IMG/VR virus record: IMGVR_UViG_3300009159_000072
Location: 1 to 64,000 of that record
Direction: 5' to 3' (one strand)
DNA length: 64,000 bases
Source: a virus
Below the pieces are notes generated by a model. It saw only the letters and a program-made list of their open reading frames with translations. It was not told the DNA's origin and ran no database searches. Below are positions 10,501 to 17,432 of the stretch, piece by piece. The position numbers and the translations under genes were made by a program. The stretch's first letter is position 1; every line of letters begins with the position of its first letter.

Positions 10501-10541
10501 ACATTGTGTATTCTTTAGATAATTTTATTGCAATGTTTTAA
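7524..10541 (+). CDS. Giant repetitive beta-rich adhesin
   Basis: A 1005-residue Thr/Ser/Asn/Gly-rich protein, very poor in charged residues. It contains three copies of a ~330-residue unit. Unit starts are YWGGGTGTW (residue ~5), YWNSLTGGAW (~341) and YWNLTGAQNW (~677), the last two followed by NNFPLAQDTA or DNFPLAQDTA. Units 1 and 2 end with nearly identical SAPWSGTRLG elements preceded by D-F-R-D-I. The pattern suggests a beta-solenoid built of many short strands. Secreted or virion adhesin is inferred from composition and neighbours; no enzyme motif is visible. Confidence 0.75.
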   Translation: MATLYWGGGTGTWAGFTTGNWYTDLGRTVLSTRAPSAEDDVIFDATSNATAYTVTVGALAVCRNITVAGPASGNITLDGFDDIYIYGGLTFPATGLTLTYSGAIQFYGTGNHTITTNGIALVSSITFAGTGTYTLQDAFNNSGYAINVNAGTFNTNGQTLTAFSISTSSGATTAGILNLGASTVNITSFAPNGPLIVNGGTSNITLSSTGMGFSANFIGGTFYNVTYTSAGLSNFYGTNTFNNLTFATASTATVNSIVLYGNLTVNGTLTIAGQLSVRRFMIRSSVIGTSRTITANAVATLTDVDFRDIVVAGTSAPWSGTRLGDCGGNTNITFPAAKTVYWNSLTGGAWSGTFWAASSGGAVSADNFPLAQDTAIINDTGLNSGASITGFSSYNLKTLTSTKTNAFTLTGSQPFIYGDLTATASMTMSSFQPHFAGRVTQNLTSAANSLQVIYIGNYGVSLRLVDNLTVTTMVWNSGGLDTNSRSITFTSGITIGQTGLPFALTLGSSALTLASGGISSSSASPLIMTVSAGTSTITCNNASVSFGILGQNITWYNVICPTALTQAILFGTNTFNNLTYTAPSAGTGLILFRLYGNLTVTGTLAFGGGPSVLKRLNVVSDTPGIQRTITAATVTGLSDIDFRDIAAAGASAPWSGTRLGNCAGNSGITFATGVNKYWNLTGAQNWNATGWATTSGGTPAANNFPLAQDTAVFDNTGAATSVAFSVAYNVGSINASARTTALTISSTAGATIFGDVNISGSGITFTFNFTLTFSGSSTQTFTTGGKSLVCGIIVNNLSCIFQHGDALTTTSSINVTSGSYTTQNYNVSLQSLVSGGNLSRSITLGTSTLTCSYSAAFSGTNLTFSGLSSTIILAGAVTRSFDVTNVAFGTLSITGGTTANAITFSGNPSFKTISNASVYPYLIFTSGSTVTVNNFTYTGAVSNVVRMYTTIPGQRVYFKKGNSNAIGANTVNGGNNSNLAFTGTSQDYFYAKDIVYSLDNFIAMF

Positions 10542-10593
10542 CATTAACAACACATAAAAATTGAAGAATTAAAAGAATTAGTATTATTACGAC

Positions 10594-10601
10594 AATAAAT
10601 A
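10594..10601 (+). promoter_or_regulatory. Late promoter-like AATAAATA
   Basis: One mismatch from TATAAATA in an 82-base gap upstream of the fibre gene at 10624, with AGAGGA (10611-10616) as ribosome site between them. Confidence 0.5.
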
Positions 10602-10623
10602 GCCAATAACAGAGGAAATTTAA

Positions 10624-13092
10624 ATGAGTTCTATCATCAATGCTGATGACGGCAGTGTTTCAGGTCGTGCAGGTCTAAAAACAATATCTGGAAATAACGG
10701 TACACTAGAGATACAATCTAAAGGTGTAGCCGCTATTACGGTTAATGATACACAATCCGTTACATTTGCAAATACTATTTACGCACCATCAATTGTAAGT
10801 GCAAGTATTAACGTACTGACTAGTTCATCAACATCAGCATTTGGCCAAGCTAACTTAGCTTATAGTGCGGCTAATACCGCAGTTACATCAGGACAAGCAA
10901 ACGTTGGGTCCGCGGTTATTGCAGTTACTTCTGCATATCAAGCTAACGTTGGTGCGGTCAATATTTCATTAAACTCTGAGATTAGTACTCGTCAAGCTAA
11001 CGTTGGTGATGCAGTAATTTCTACCACCAATGCTTACCAAGCTAACGTAGGTGCTGGTCGTATTGCTGACCAATTATCTGCTCAAGCTAATACTGGTGCA
11101 GTTAACATCGGATTGAATAGTGAGATTACTAACCGTCAAGCAAACGTTGGTGATGCGGTAATTTCCACAACAAATGCTTACCAAGCTAACGTAGGCTCAG
11201 CTAGAATTGCATTACAAGGTCGTGCAGACTCCGCATTTCAACAAGCTAACTTAGCATACATTCAAGCTAACACAGCTTTTGATACCGCCAATACAAAACT
11301 AGCCTTGACTGGTGGAACAATTTCTGGCAACTTAACTATTTCCGGTAACCTAACAATTATTGGAAATACAACTACAGTTTCTGCAAATAATCTCGTTGTT
11401 AAAGATAATATGATTTATCTTAATGATGAAGATTACACATCAAATATTGACGTAGGTATTGTATCAAATTATTTTGATACTTCTTACAGACATACAGGTA
11501 TATTCAGAGATGCATCGGATGGTATTTGGAAGTTCTTTGATAACTACCAACCAGAACCTGATGCCGCAGTCAACATTGATACTTCAAATGCAACATTCAG
11601 AATTGCTACTATTTTTGCAAACGTAAAGACTGATGTTATCAGTGTTCGCGGAATGGATCCACTTGGTGTTGCTAATAGTGGTTTTGCACAAGCTAACTTG
11701 GCTTATACTACAGCCAATTCTGGAAGTGGTGTAGCCGCTTCTGCATTTGGTCAAGCTAACCTTGCTTATACTGCCGCAAACTCTGGTGTTGGTATTGCCA
11801 CATCAGCTTTTGGTCAGGCTAACTTAGCATATAACACAGCCAATTCTGGAAGTGGTGTGGCCGCTTCTGCATTTGGTCAGGCTAACCTTGCTTATACTGC
11901 CGCTAATACCGCAGTTACAACAGGACAAGCTAACGTTGGTGCTGGACTTATTGCCACAACAAGTGCATATCAGGCCAACTCTGGTGCAGGTCTAATCTCA
12001 TTAAGTTCTACTTTAACATCAGCATATCAGGCTAACGTTGGTGCAGGACTTATCAGTACCACTTCTGCATATCAGGCAAACGTTGGTGCTGGTTTATTAA
12101 CCAAAGCTGGGACAACAGGTTCTGGAGCATCTGGCACTTGGGGTATCAACGTTACAGGTAGTGCAGGTTCAGCAACAACAGCTACCAACGTGTCTGGCGG
12201 TACAGTATCGGCAACTACAGGTACTTTTAGTGGCCTTATTAAGGCTGATGGTGGGACAACGCAAGTTGGATCTAGCGCAGGCACGTATCGTCAGTTTCGA
12301 TATGACGGAACCATATCGTCCGATGGCACAAATTTTTATACCCTACTCAATTCTAACAACTATACCAGCTACAGTCCATCATTGACAGGTTCTGGAGCAT
12401 CTGGCACTTGGGGTATCAACGTTACAGGTAGTGCAGGTTCAGCAACAACAGCTACCAGTGCAACATCTTTAAACAGCAGTAACTTCATAACTCAAAAGGG
12501 TAGTACCGGCTCTTGGAATGCAGACTTCCAAGCTACACCGGCAGGTACAACAGCATATAATGGCGATTTAGGCGCTAACGGTACAAACGGACCTGGAGGT
12601 TCGTGGTGGATTCAACAAAACTTTCGACATACTAACGCATCTAACTATTGGGGAATCCAAGTTGCTTGGGGTTGGGAAGATAACGCCAATAGATTAGCAA
12701 CACGAAATGTTACTTCCGGTACTTTTGGAAGCTGGGTTTATTATGTAAATTCATCTAACTATAACGCTGTCATTAACCGTGGATTATGTCTCCGTGAAAC
12801 TAACGGTGGCACTATGACCGCCGGCTACATTTACAGTATCTACACGGGCGGTGGTGCAGTTGGTATGTATCTTCCAACTGTTGCAAACACGGTTGCTGGT
12901 GACACAATCCGAATTTTAAACTTGCTAAATACATGGTCAGCGACAAATCCATTTTATGTGTACATGAACGGTTCAACTCAAATTATGGGTGATGCCAGCA
13001 CAATGACTTGTGCCATCAATGTTGGTGGTTTTACGCTTGTGTGTAACTACAATGATGGTACTACCGCTCGTTGGTCTGTGACTGCGGGTTAA
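10624..13092 (+). CDS. Long tail fibre with repeats and beta tip domain
   Basis: An 822-residue fibre. The N-terminus (MSSIINADDGSVSGRAG) resembles that of the gene at 4674. Residues ~60-220 and ~350-500 carry QANVG and AFGQANLAY repeats. Between them (residues ~220-350) is a segment (NLVVKDNMIYLND, TGIFRDASDGIWKFF) whose end is shared with the gene cut by the window start. Residues ~500-625 hold two copies of SGASGTWGINVTGSAGS. The last ~150 residues form a beta tip (GDTIRILN, IMGDASTMTC) that resembles the protein at 13126. AGAGGA precedes the ATG. Confidence 0.8.
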   Translation: MSSIINADDGSVSGRAGLKTISGNNGTLEIQSKGVAAITVNDTQSVTFANTIYAPSIVSASINVLTSSSTSAFGQANLAYSAANTAVTSGQANVGSAVIAVTSAYQANVGAVNISLNSEISTRQANVGDAVISTTNAYQANVGAGRIADQLSAQANTGAVNIGLNSEITNRQANVGDAVISTTNAYQANVGSARIALQGRADSAFQQANLAYIQANTAFDTANTKLALTGGTISGNLTISGNLTIIGNTTTVSANNLVVKDNMIYLNDEDYTSNIDVGIVSNYFDTSYRHTGIFRDASDGIWKFFDNYQPEPDAAVNIDTSNATFRIATIFANVKTDVISVRGMDPLGVANSGFAQANLAYTTANSGSGVAASAFGQANLAYTAANSGVGIATSAFGQANLAYNTANSGSGVAASAFGQANLAYTAANTAVTTGQANVGAGLIATTSAYQANSGAGLISLSSTLTSAYQANVGAGLISTTSAYQANVGAGLLTKAGTTGSGASGTWGINVTGSAGSATTATNVSGGTVSATTGTFSGLIKADGGTTQVGSSAGTYRQFRYDGTISSDGTNFYTLLNSNNYTSYSPSLTGSGASGTWGINVTGSAGSATTATSATSLNSSNFITQKGSTGSWNADFQATPAGTTAYNGDLGANGTNGPGGSWWIQQNFRHTNASNYWGIQVAWGWEDNANRLATRNVTSGTFGSWVYYVNSSNYNAVINRGLCLRETNGGTMTAGYIYSIYTGGGAVGMYLPTVANTVAGDTIRILNLLNTWSATNPFYVYMNGSTQIMGDASTMTCAINVGGFTLVCNYNDGTTARWSVTAG
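12115..12187 (+). repeat. 73-bp direct repeat, copy 1
   Basis: Identical to 12385-12457 over 73 bases, with a 270-base offset (90 codons), so loss or gain of a unit keeps the frame. It encodes TGSGASGTWGINVTG plus the next ~9 residues. Confidence 0.9.
12385..12457 (+). repeat. 73-bp direct repeat, copy 2
   Basis: Exact copy of 12115-12187 within the same fibre gene. Complete identity, including third codon positions, points to a recent duplication or ongoing gene conversion. Confidence 0.9.
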
Positions 13093-13125
13093 TTTAAATT
13101 TAAAAAATTTTAAAGAAGGTTTATT

Positions 13126-13572
13126 ATGATTATTACACCGGATGATTTTGAAGTTCAAACTCTCGAAAAAACACTCCAATATGCTTCAAAAAATCAACCA
13201 TGGCTTGTTTATCGGGACGAAAATAAATTTTATGTTAACTCCGGTGATGAATATGCTTATGAGTATGTAGAGCATGAACAAAGTTACTATGTTGATACCA
13301 ACATGCAAAAAGGTATGTTGGTTTTACCACCAAATCCAAGAGATGGATTTAAAATTATTGTTAGTGATTATTTTGGTAGTTGGATTTATCATCCATTAAT
13401 TATTCATCGTAATGGAAAACCAATTATGGGAATAGATGAAAATATGACATGTGATGCACCAAATTCTATTTTTGCTTTGATATATACTAATACATCATCT
13501 GGTTGGGTTGTAACACAGAATCTTACTACAACCGAACTTTTAAACAAGGTCAAGAAAGGACCATTTCAATGA
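13126..13572 (+). CDS. Fibre-tip-like domain protein
   Basis: A 148-residue protein starting after AAGAAGG. Its second half (GDGFKIIV-like DGFKIIVSD, KPIMGIDENMTCD, then a Val/Thr-rich strand) lines up with the C-terminal tip of the upstream fibre (GDTIRILN, QIMGDASTMTC). This looks like a stand-alone or split-off version of the same beta domain. Role unknown: possibly a separate tip subunit. Its stop overlaps the next gene (ATGA). Confidence 0.6.
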   Translation: MIITPDDFEVQTLEKTLQYASKNQPWLVYRDENKFYVNSGDEYAYEYVEHEQSYYVDTNMQKGMLVLPPNPRDGFKIIVSDYFGSWIYHPLIIHRNGKPIMGIDENMTCDAPNSIFALIYTNTSSGWVVTQNLTTTELLNKVKKGPFQ

Positions 13573-14339
13573 GTAGCTTATCTACATTTATTGCCGCCGC
13601 AGGTGGGGGTGGCGGTAAATTAAAATATCAAGAATTCACCTCAGGAGGAACATTTACTCCTTCTGCAACTCTAGTTACCAACGGCGGTCAAGTTTGGGTA
13701 ATGGTTGTTGGAGGTGGCGGCGGTGGCGGCGGAGGAACTAATACGGGCAAATACGGAAACTCCACCGGTGGCGGTGGCGGTGGTGGAGGTTTAAAAATGA
13801 GTCCCTTTACCGCGACTACAGCACAAACAGTGACCATCGGCGCTGCCGGTGCTGCCGGTAGTAATTACTCTGGTAGTGATGGTGGTACCACATCTATTGG
13901 ATCTTTATCTGTTGTTGGTGGTGGTGGTGGTGGGGCATACTACACCGGTGGTAGTTTGAACGGCCGAACAGGTGGCTGCGGCGGCGGCGCTTGGGGCTCA
14001 CCGGGTGGCTCCACCAGCGGCGGCGGCGGCGGTATGGGCGGAACGGCTTACACGTGGGCAACTTCCGGCCAGGGTAAAGGAACTATTGGAAGCGCAGGAA
14101 ATTCTCCTCATCCAACGACTGGATATTGGCTTGGTGGTCATACCGGCGGTACTGTGGGAATTATGGGATTTTGTGGCGGCGGCGGTGGTTACACTGGAGT
14201 GGGTTCTTCTGGTGGTGGCAATGGTGTCGGCTACAGCGGCAGCGCCGGAGACGCAAATACCGGCGGCGGCGGCGGCGGGGGCATCACCGCAGGCACCGCC
14301 GGTGGCACAGGATTCTGCCGTGTTTGGTGGTTTGAATAA
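13569..14339 (+). CDS. Glycine-rich tail tip/adhesin protein
   Basis: A 256-residue protein. ATG 13569 (MSSLSTFIAAAGG) overlaps the preceding stop and is preferred to a longer in-frame extension inside that gene. An N-terminal beta segment (FTSGGTFTPSA, VWVMVVGGGGGG) matches the usual opening of phage glycine-rich tip proteins. At least eight poly-glycine runs follow. In T4-group gp38 adhesins, glycine-rich motifs form a polyglycine-II sandwich carrying the receptor-binding loops. A similar fold here is inference. Gly codons make the gene far more GC-rich than its neighbours. Confidence 0.7.
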   Translation: MSSLSTFIAAAGGGGGKLKYQEFTSGGTFTPSATLVTNGGQVWVMVVGGGGGGGGGTNTGKYGNSTGGGGGGGGLKMSPFTATTAQTVTIGAAGAAGSNYSGSDGGTTSIGSLSVVGGGGGGAYYTGGSLNGRTGGCGGGAWGSPGGSTSGGGGGMGGTAYTWATSGQGKGTIGSAGNSPHPTTGYWLGGHTGGTVGIMGFCGGGGGYTGVGSSGGGNGVGYSGSAGDANTGGGGGGGITAGTAGGTGFCRVWWFE

Positions 14340-14348
14340 GGAAATAAA

Positions 14349-14849
14349 ATGATATTTGCATTAATTAAAAACAATATTGTCGAAAACATAGCCGTAGCTG
14401 ACCAGGAATGGGCTGATACTATTTTAACAGATTGGCAATACGTCATCGATATTACAGACGTAACTCCACAACCTGGTCCACTTTGGTCATATGACGGCCA
14501 TGCATTTGAGCCGGACCCTCCACCTCCTGCGTTACCTCCAGAGCCGATAAATTGGAAAATTACACGACTTGCGTTCCGCAACCGGTTTACATCTTCTGAA
14601 AAAGTAGCGGTGGAACTAGGTTGTTTGGATAATCCAGAAGGAACATTACAACAACGTCAACAAGCCGCGTTGCTTAGAACGATGCAAAAAGATTTAGATG
14701 CCGCAAGTTATATCGATTTAAAGAACCAAGACACACGTAATGGTGTTCAAGCATTAGAAACGGCAGGTCTTTTGGCATCAGGCCGCGCATCACAAATTCT
14801 TAATATTAATCCTACTCGTATAGAAGTTTACACTGGACCAACAACATGA
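14349..14849 (+). CDS. Tail-fibre-region protein, possible assembly factor
   Basis: A 166-residue protein. An N-terminal domain (MIFALIKNNIVENIAVAD, residues 1-50) is followed by a Pro-rich linker (PDPPPPALPPEP, ~56-67) and a helical C-terminal domain (ITRLAFRNRFTSSEKVA, then GVQALETAGLL). The linker-plus-helical layout occurs in small proteins encoded next to phage fibres, some of which are fibre assembly chaperones. That function is not proved here. It overlaps the next gene by four bases. Confidence 0.6.
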   Translation: MIFALIKNNIVENIAVADQEWADTILTDWQYVIDITDVTPQPGPLWSYDGHAFEPDPPPPALPPEPINWKITRLAFRNRFTSSEKVAVELGCLDNPEGTLQQRQQAALLRTMQKDLDAASYIDLKNQDTRNGVQALETAGLLASGRASQILNINPTRIEVYTGPTT

Positions 14850-15214
14850 CAAATACTCCTGAAAGCAAAATTATAATGACAGGGAGTGTATATACTCGGC
14901 TTATGTCATTTCATAAAAAAGGCGATAAAAATATAGGCCATTCACATCAATATGACCATGCAACTCTTGTAGCATCAGGGTCTGTTGTTGTTCGAACAAA
15001 AGGACAAGAAACAATCTACAAAGCTCCAGATTTAATTTGGATATCAAAAGGTATAGAACATGAGCTAGAAGCATTGGAAGACAATACAATATGTGCATGT
15101 ATTCATGCATTGCGAGATGATAATTCCGAAATTATTGATCCTGCTATGATTCCTGCTGGCACTGTAAACGATTACAGTCTTTTTGAAAGTTTTGAGCCCC
15201 TTATTCACAAATAA
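14846..15214 (+). CDS. Cupin-fold metal-binding protein
   Basis: A 122-residue single-domain cupin. Motif 1 is GHSHQYDHATLVASG (H32, H34 and H38, where classical cupins have Glu instead of the third His). Motif 2 is KGIEHELEALEDN with its His near residue 75. These His residues would bind a divalent metal. Cupins include sugar isomerases, dioxygenases and binding proteins, and the substrate cannot be told. It ends the fibre operon by four-base overlap, so a role in virion or host-surface sugar chemistry is possible but unproved. Confidence 0.7.
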   Translation: MTNTPESKIIMTGSVYTRLMSFHKKGDKNIGHSHQYDHATLVASGSVVVRTKGQETIYKAPDLIWISKGIEHELEALEDNTICACIHALRDDNSEIIDPAMIPAGTVNDYSLFESFEPLIHK

Positions 15215-15298
15215 AATTTATTAAAATAAAATTGGTTTGGTATACTCCATCCTCTTAACTAAATAACTAATTATCATTTATACATAAGGAGAATTGAA

Positions 15299-15472
15299 AT
15301 GAATGAACAACAAGAACCAACAGTAACTTTGGAACTTAAAGCATCCCAAGTAAATGCAATTATTGCAGGTTTAGAAGAACTTCCACATAAAGTAAGCCGT
15401 GCTATCATTGATGAGATTATTCGTCAAGGACAACCACAATTGCAAGCGCAACCTTCAGAAGCGGTATTGTAA
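15299..15472 (+). CDS. Conserved small protein
   Basis: A 57-residue protein with a strong AAGGAG site 5' of the ATG. The core reads as a short strand (TVTLELKA) followed by helices (VNAIIAGLEELP, HKVSRAIIDEIIRQ) and a Gln-rich tail. Small proteins of this plan are common in T4-like phages near the neck genes, but their function is unknown. It is followed by a hairpin terminator. Confidence 0.7.
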   Translation: MNEQQEPTVTLELKASQVNAIIAGLEELPHKVSRAIIDEIIRQGQPQLQAQPSEAVL

Positions 15473-15503
15473 TAGGACCTCGTTAAAAGTATTAGACTCT
15501 ATT

Positions 15504-15535
15504 AATAACCTCACTTTGGTGGGGTTATTTTTTAT
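15504..15535 (+). terminator. Rho-independent terminator
   Basis: An 11-bp stem (15504-15514 with 15519-15529, one G-T pair), a four-base TTTG loop and a T-run. It separates the fibre/cupin operon from the neck genes. Confidence 0.85.
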
Positions 15536-15538
15536 CTT

Positions 15539-15546
15539 TATAAATA
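15539..15546 (+). promoter_or_regulatory. T4-type late promoter, TATAAATA
   Basis: An exact octamer directly after the terminator and 27 bases before gene 13, so it restarts late transcription for the neck/packaging operon. Confidence 0.8.
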
Positions 15547-15572
15547 GGTAATAAACTATAGGTATATTACAC

Positions 15573-16526
15573 ATGGCTAAACCTACAACAAGAACCGAAT
15601 TTAAAGACTACTGTTTACGTAGATTAGGTCATCCAGTTATTCAAATTAATGTTGATGATGACCAAGTTGAAGATCGTATTGATGATGCTTTATCATTTTT
15701 TCACGATTACCATTTTGATGGTTGTGAAAAAATGTTTATGAAACATCAAATGACACAAGTTGATATTGACAGAAAGTGGATTTATTGCCCGGATGCCGTA
15801 TTATTTGTGACTGGTGTTATGCCTTTCGACTCTTCTTCATCATCAGTCAATATGTTTGACTTACGTTATCAATTGCGTTTACATGATTTGTATGATTTTA
15901 CATCAGTTTCTTATGTCTCATATGAGATTACCATGCAACACATCCAGACATTGAATCTGTTATTCTCTGGTACACCTCAATTTAGATTTAATCGCAAACA
16001 AAATAAAGTATTCCTAGACATTAATTGGAGTTCCGATTTGCAAGTGGGTGAGTATGTTATACTTGATTGTTACCGTAAAGTTAGTCCAGACATATTTACA
16101 ATTTCTGGAACAGTTACAACTTCAAATACCACTAACCTTGTTACTGGTACAGGAACAGTATTCTCCAGAGATGTTACTATTGGCGATGATATGACTTTTG
16201 GTAGCGAATCTAAACGTATTGTATCTATTATCAGTGACACACAATTAGTTGTGGATTCAACATTTAGCACAATACAAACAAATGTGACTGCGTTTAAAGC
16301 TGGTGAATCTGATGTATGGGATGATAAATTCTTAAAATCGTATGCAACTGCTAAAATTAAATATCAATGGGGAACAAATTTATCTAAGTTTGCAGGCATT
16401 CAAATGCCCGGTGGTGTAACATTAGATGGTCCACGTATTATGCAAGAAGCACAAACTGAGATTGATAAACTAGAAGAAGAAATGTTCAGCTCCAATAGTT
16501 TGCCAAGTGAGATTTTTACTGGATAA
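15573..16526 (+). CDS. 13: Neck protein gp13
   Basis: A 317-residue protein, close to T4 gp13 in size. The N-terminal region (FKDYCLRRLGHPVIQINVDDDQVEDRIDDAL) and the C-terminal helical region (YATAKIKYQWG, NLSKFAGIQMPGG) are typical of the family, which forms the head-tail neck with gp14 after DNA packaging. Residues ~175-245 (TISGTVTTSNTT, GTGTVFSRDVTIGDDM) form an extra beta domain of the sort also seen in gp14 and gp15 here. Position before 14, 15, 16 and 17 confirms the call. Confidence 0.92.
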   Translation: MAKPTTRTEFKDYCLRRLGHPVIQINVDDDQVEDRIDDALSFFHDYHFDGCEKMFMKHQMTQVDIDRKWIYCPDAVLFVTGVMPFDSSSSSVNMFDLRYQLRLHDLYDFTSVSYVSYEITMQHIQTLNLLFSGTPQFRFNRKQNKVFLDINWSSDLQVGEYVILDCYRKVSPDIFTISGTVTTSNTTNLVTGTGTVFSRDVTIGDDMTFGSESKRIVSIISDTQLVVDSTFSTIQTNVTAFKAGESDVWDDKFLKSYATAKIKYQWGTNLSKFAGIQMPGGVTLDGPRIMQEAQTEIDKLEEEMFSSNSLPSEIFTG

Positions 16527-16538
16527 TTGGAGCATAAA

Positions 16539-17432
16539 ATTTCTACCAACTTTTATTTCAATAATTTTCCACAACATCAAATTACCAGTGAGCAATTACT
16601 GGTTGAAGATTTGGTGATAGAAGCTATGCAAATTCATGGTATGGATGTATTCTATCTTCCTCGCATGACTGGAGATAGTGTAGATTATATTTATGGTGAA
16701 GATACATTGAAACAATATCGTCAAGCATTACCTATAGAAATGTATCTAGAAAACGTTACAGGTATGGATGGTGAAGGCGATTTTATCTCTAAGTTTGGTC
16801 TTGAAATTCGAGATGAAGTTACTTTATTAGTATCTCGCCGTAGATTTGCGGCAACAGTAAACCAAATTAGACCTAATGAAGGTGACTTGGTTTACATTCC
16901 ATTGTTACAGAACTTTTTTGAAATTACATTTGTTGAACATGAAAACAATCAAGCAATGTTCTATACACTTGGTCGTGGTCGTGGCGGCAACGTTTATGTT
17001 TACGCTTTGCGTATGAAACAATTTGTCTTCTCTGAAGAAATTATTTCTACCGGTATTGAAGAGATTGATGGTCAGATATTTGATTCATATAAACGCACTA
17101 AATTGATACTTGCAAACACTGGTTCAGGTTCATTCTTGCCAACAGAAAGTGTGTACCAAGGAACATCATTGGCAACATCAACAGCGCAAGCTGTGGTGTA
17201 TTCTTATTCACCACATTCTGAAATTATGGTTATTCAACTTCAAGGAACATTTGCTAATGGAAACAATGTGATTGGTGCTACAAGCGGTGCTTCACGACCA
17301 ATTATTCAAGAAGATACTTGGACTCAAGTGGGCAATACTATGTTTGAAGAACTTGCAGATAACACAAGATTAGAGAATGAGGGTAAAGACATTATTGATT
17401 TTACAGAACATAATCCATTTGGTGAAGCCTGA
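16539..17432 (+). CDS. 14: Neck protein gp14
   Basis: About 297 residues; T4 gp14 is 256. Family features are VEDLVIEAMQIHGMDVFYLPR, the DEVTL strand near residue 95 and EGDLVYIPL. Start choice: the first in-frame codon after the gene 13 stop is TTG at 16527, but TTGGAG (16527-16532) itself looks like the ribosome site, six bases before ATT at 16539. The same TTGGAG-N6-start spacing occurs at genes 43904 and 60272. An ATT start giving (M)STNFYFN is therefore proposed, with TTG 16527 as the alternative. Residues ~205-260 are an added beta module. Confidence 0.9.
   Translation: MSTNFYFNNFPQHQITSEQLLVEDLVIEAMQIHGMDVFYLPRMTGDSVDYIYGEDTLKQYRQALPIEMYLENVTGMDGEGDFISKFGLEIRDEVTLLVSRRRFAATVNQIRPNEGDLVYIPLLQNFFEITFVEHENNQAMFYTLGRGRGGNVYVYALRMKQFVFSEEIISTGIEEIDGQIFDSYKRTKLILANTGSGSFLPTESVYQGTSLATSTAQAVVYSYSPHSEIMVIQLQGTFANGNNVIGATSGASRPIIQEDTWTQVGNTMFEELADNTRLENEGKDIIDFTEHNPFGEA

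Noticed and set aside
14231-14581. Minus-strand glycine/proline-rich frame
   Set aside because: Shadow of the glycine-rich tip gene and its neighbour; composition follows from the complementary codons.
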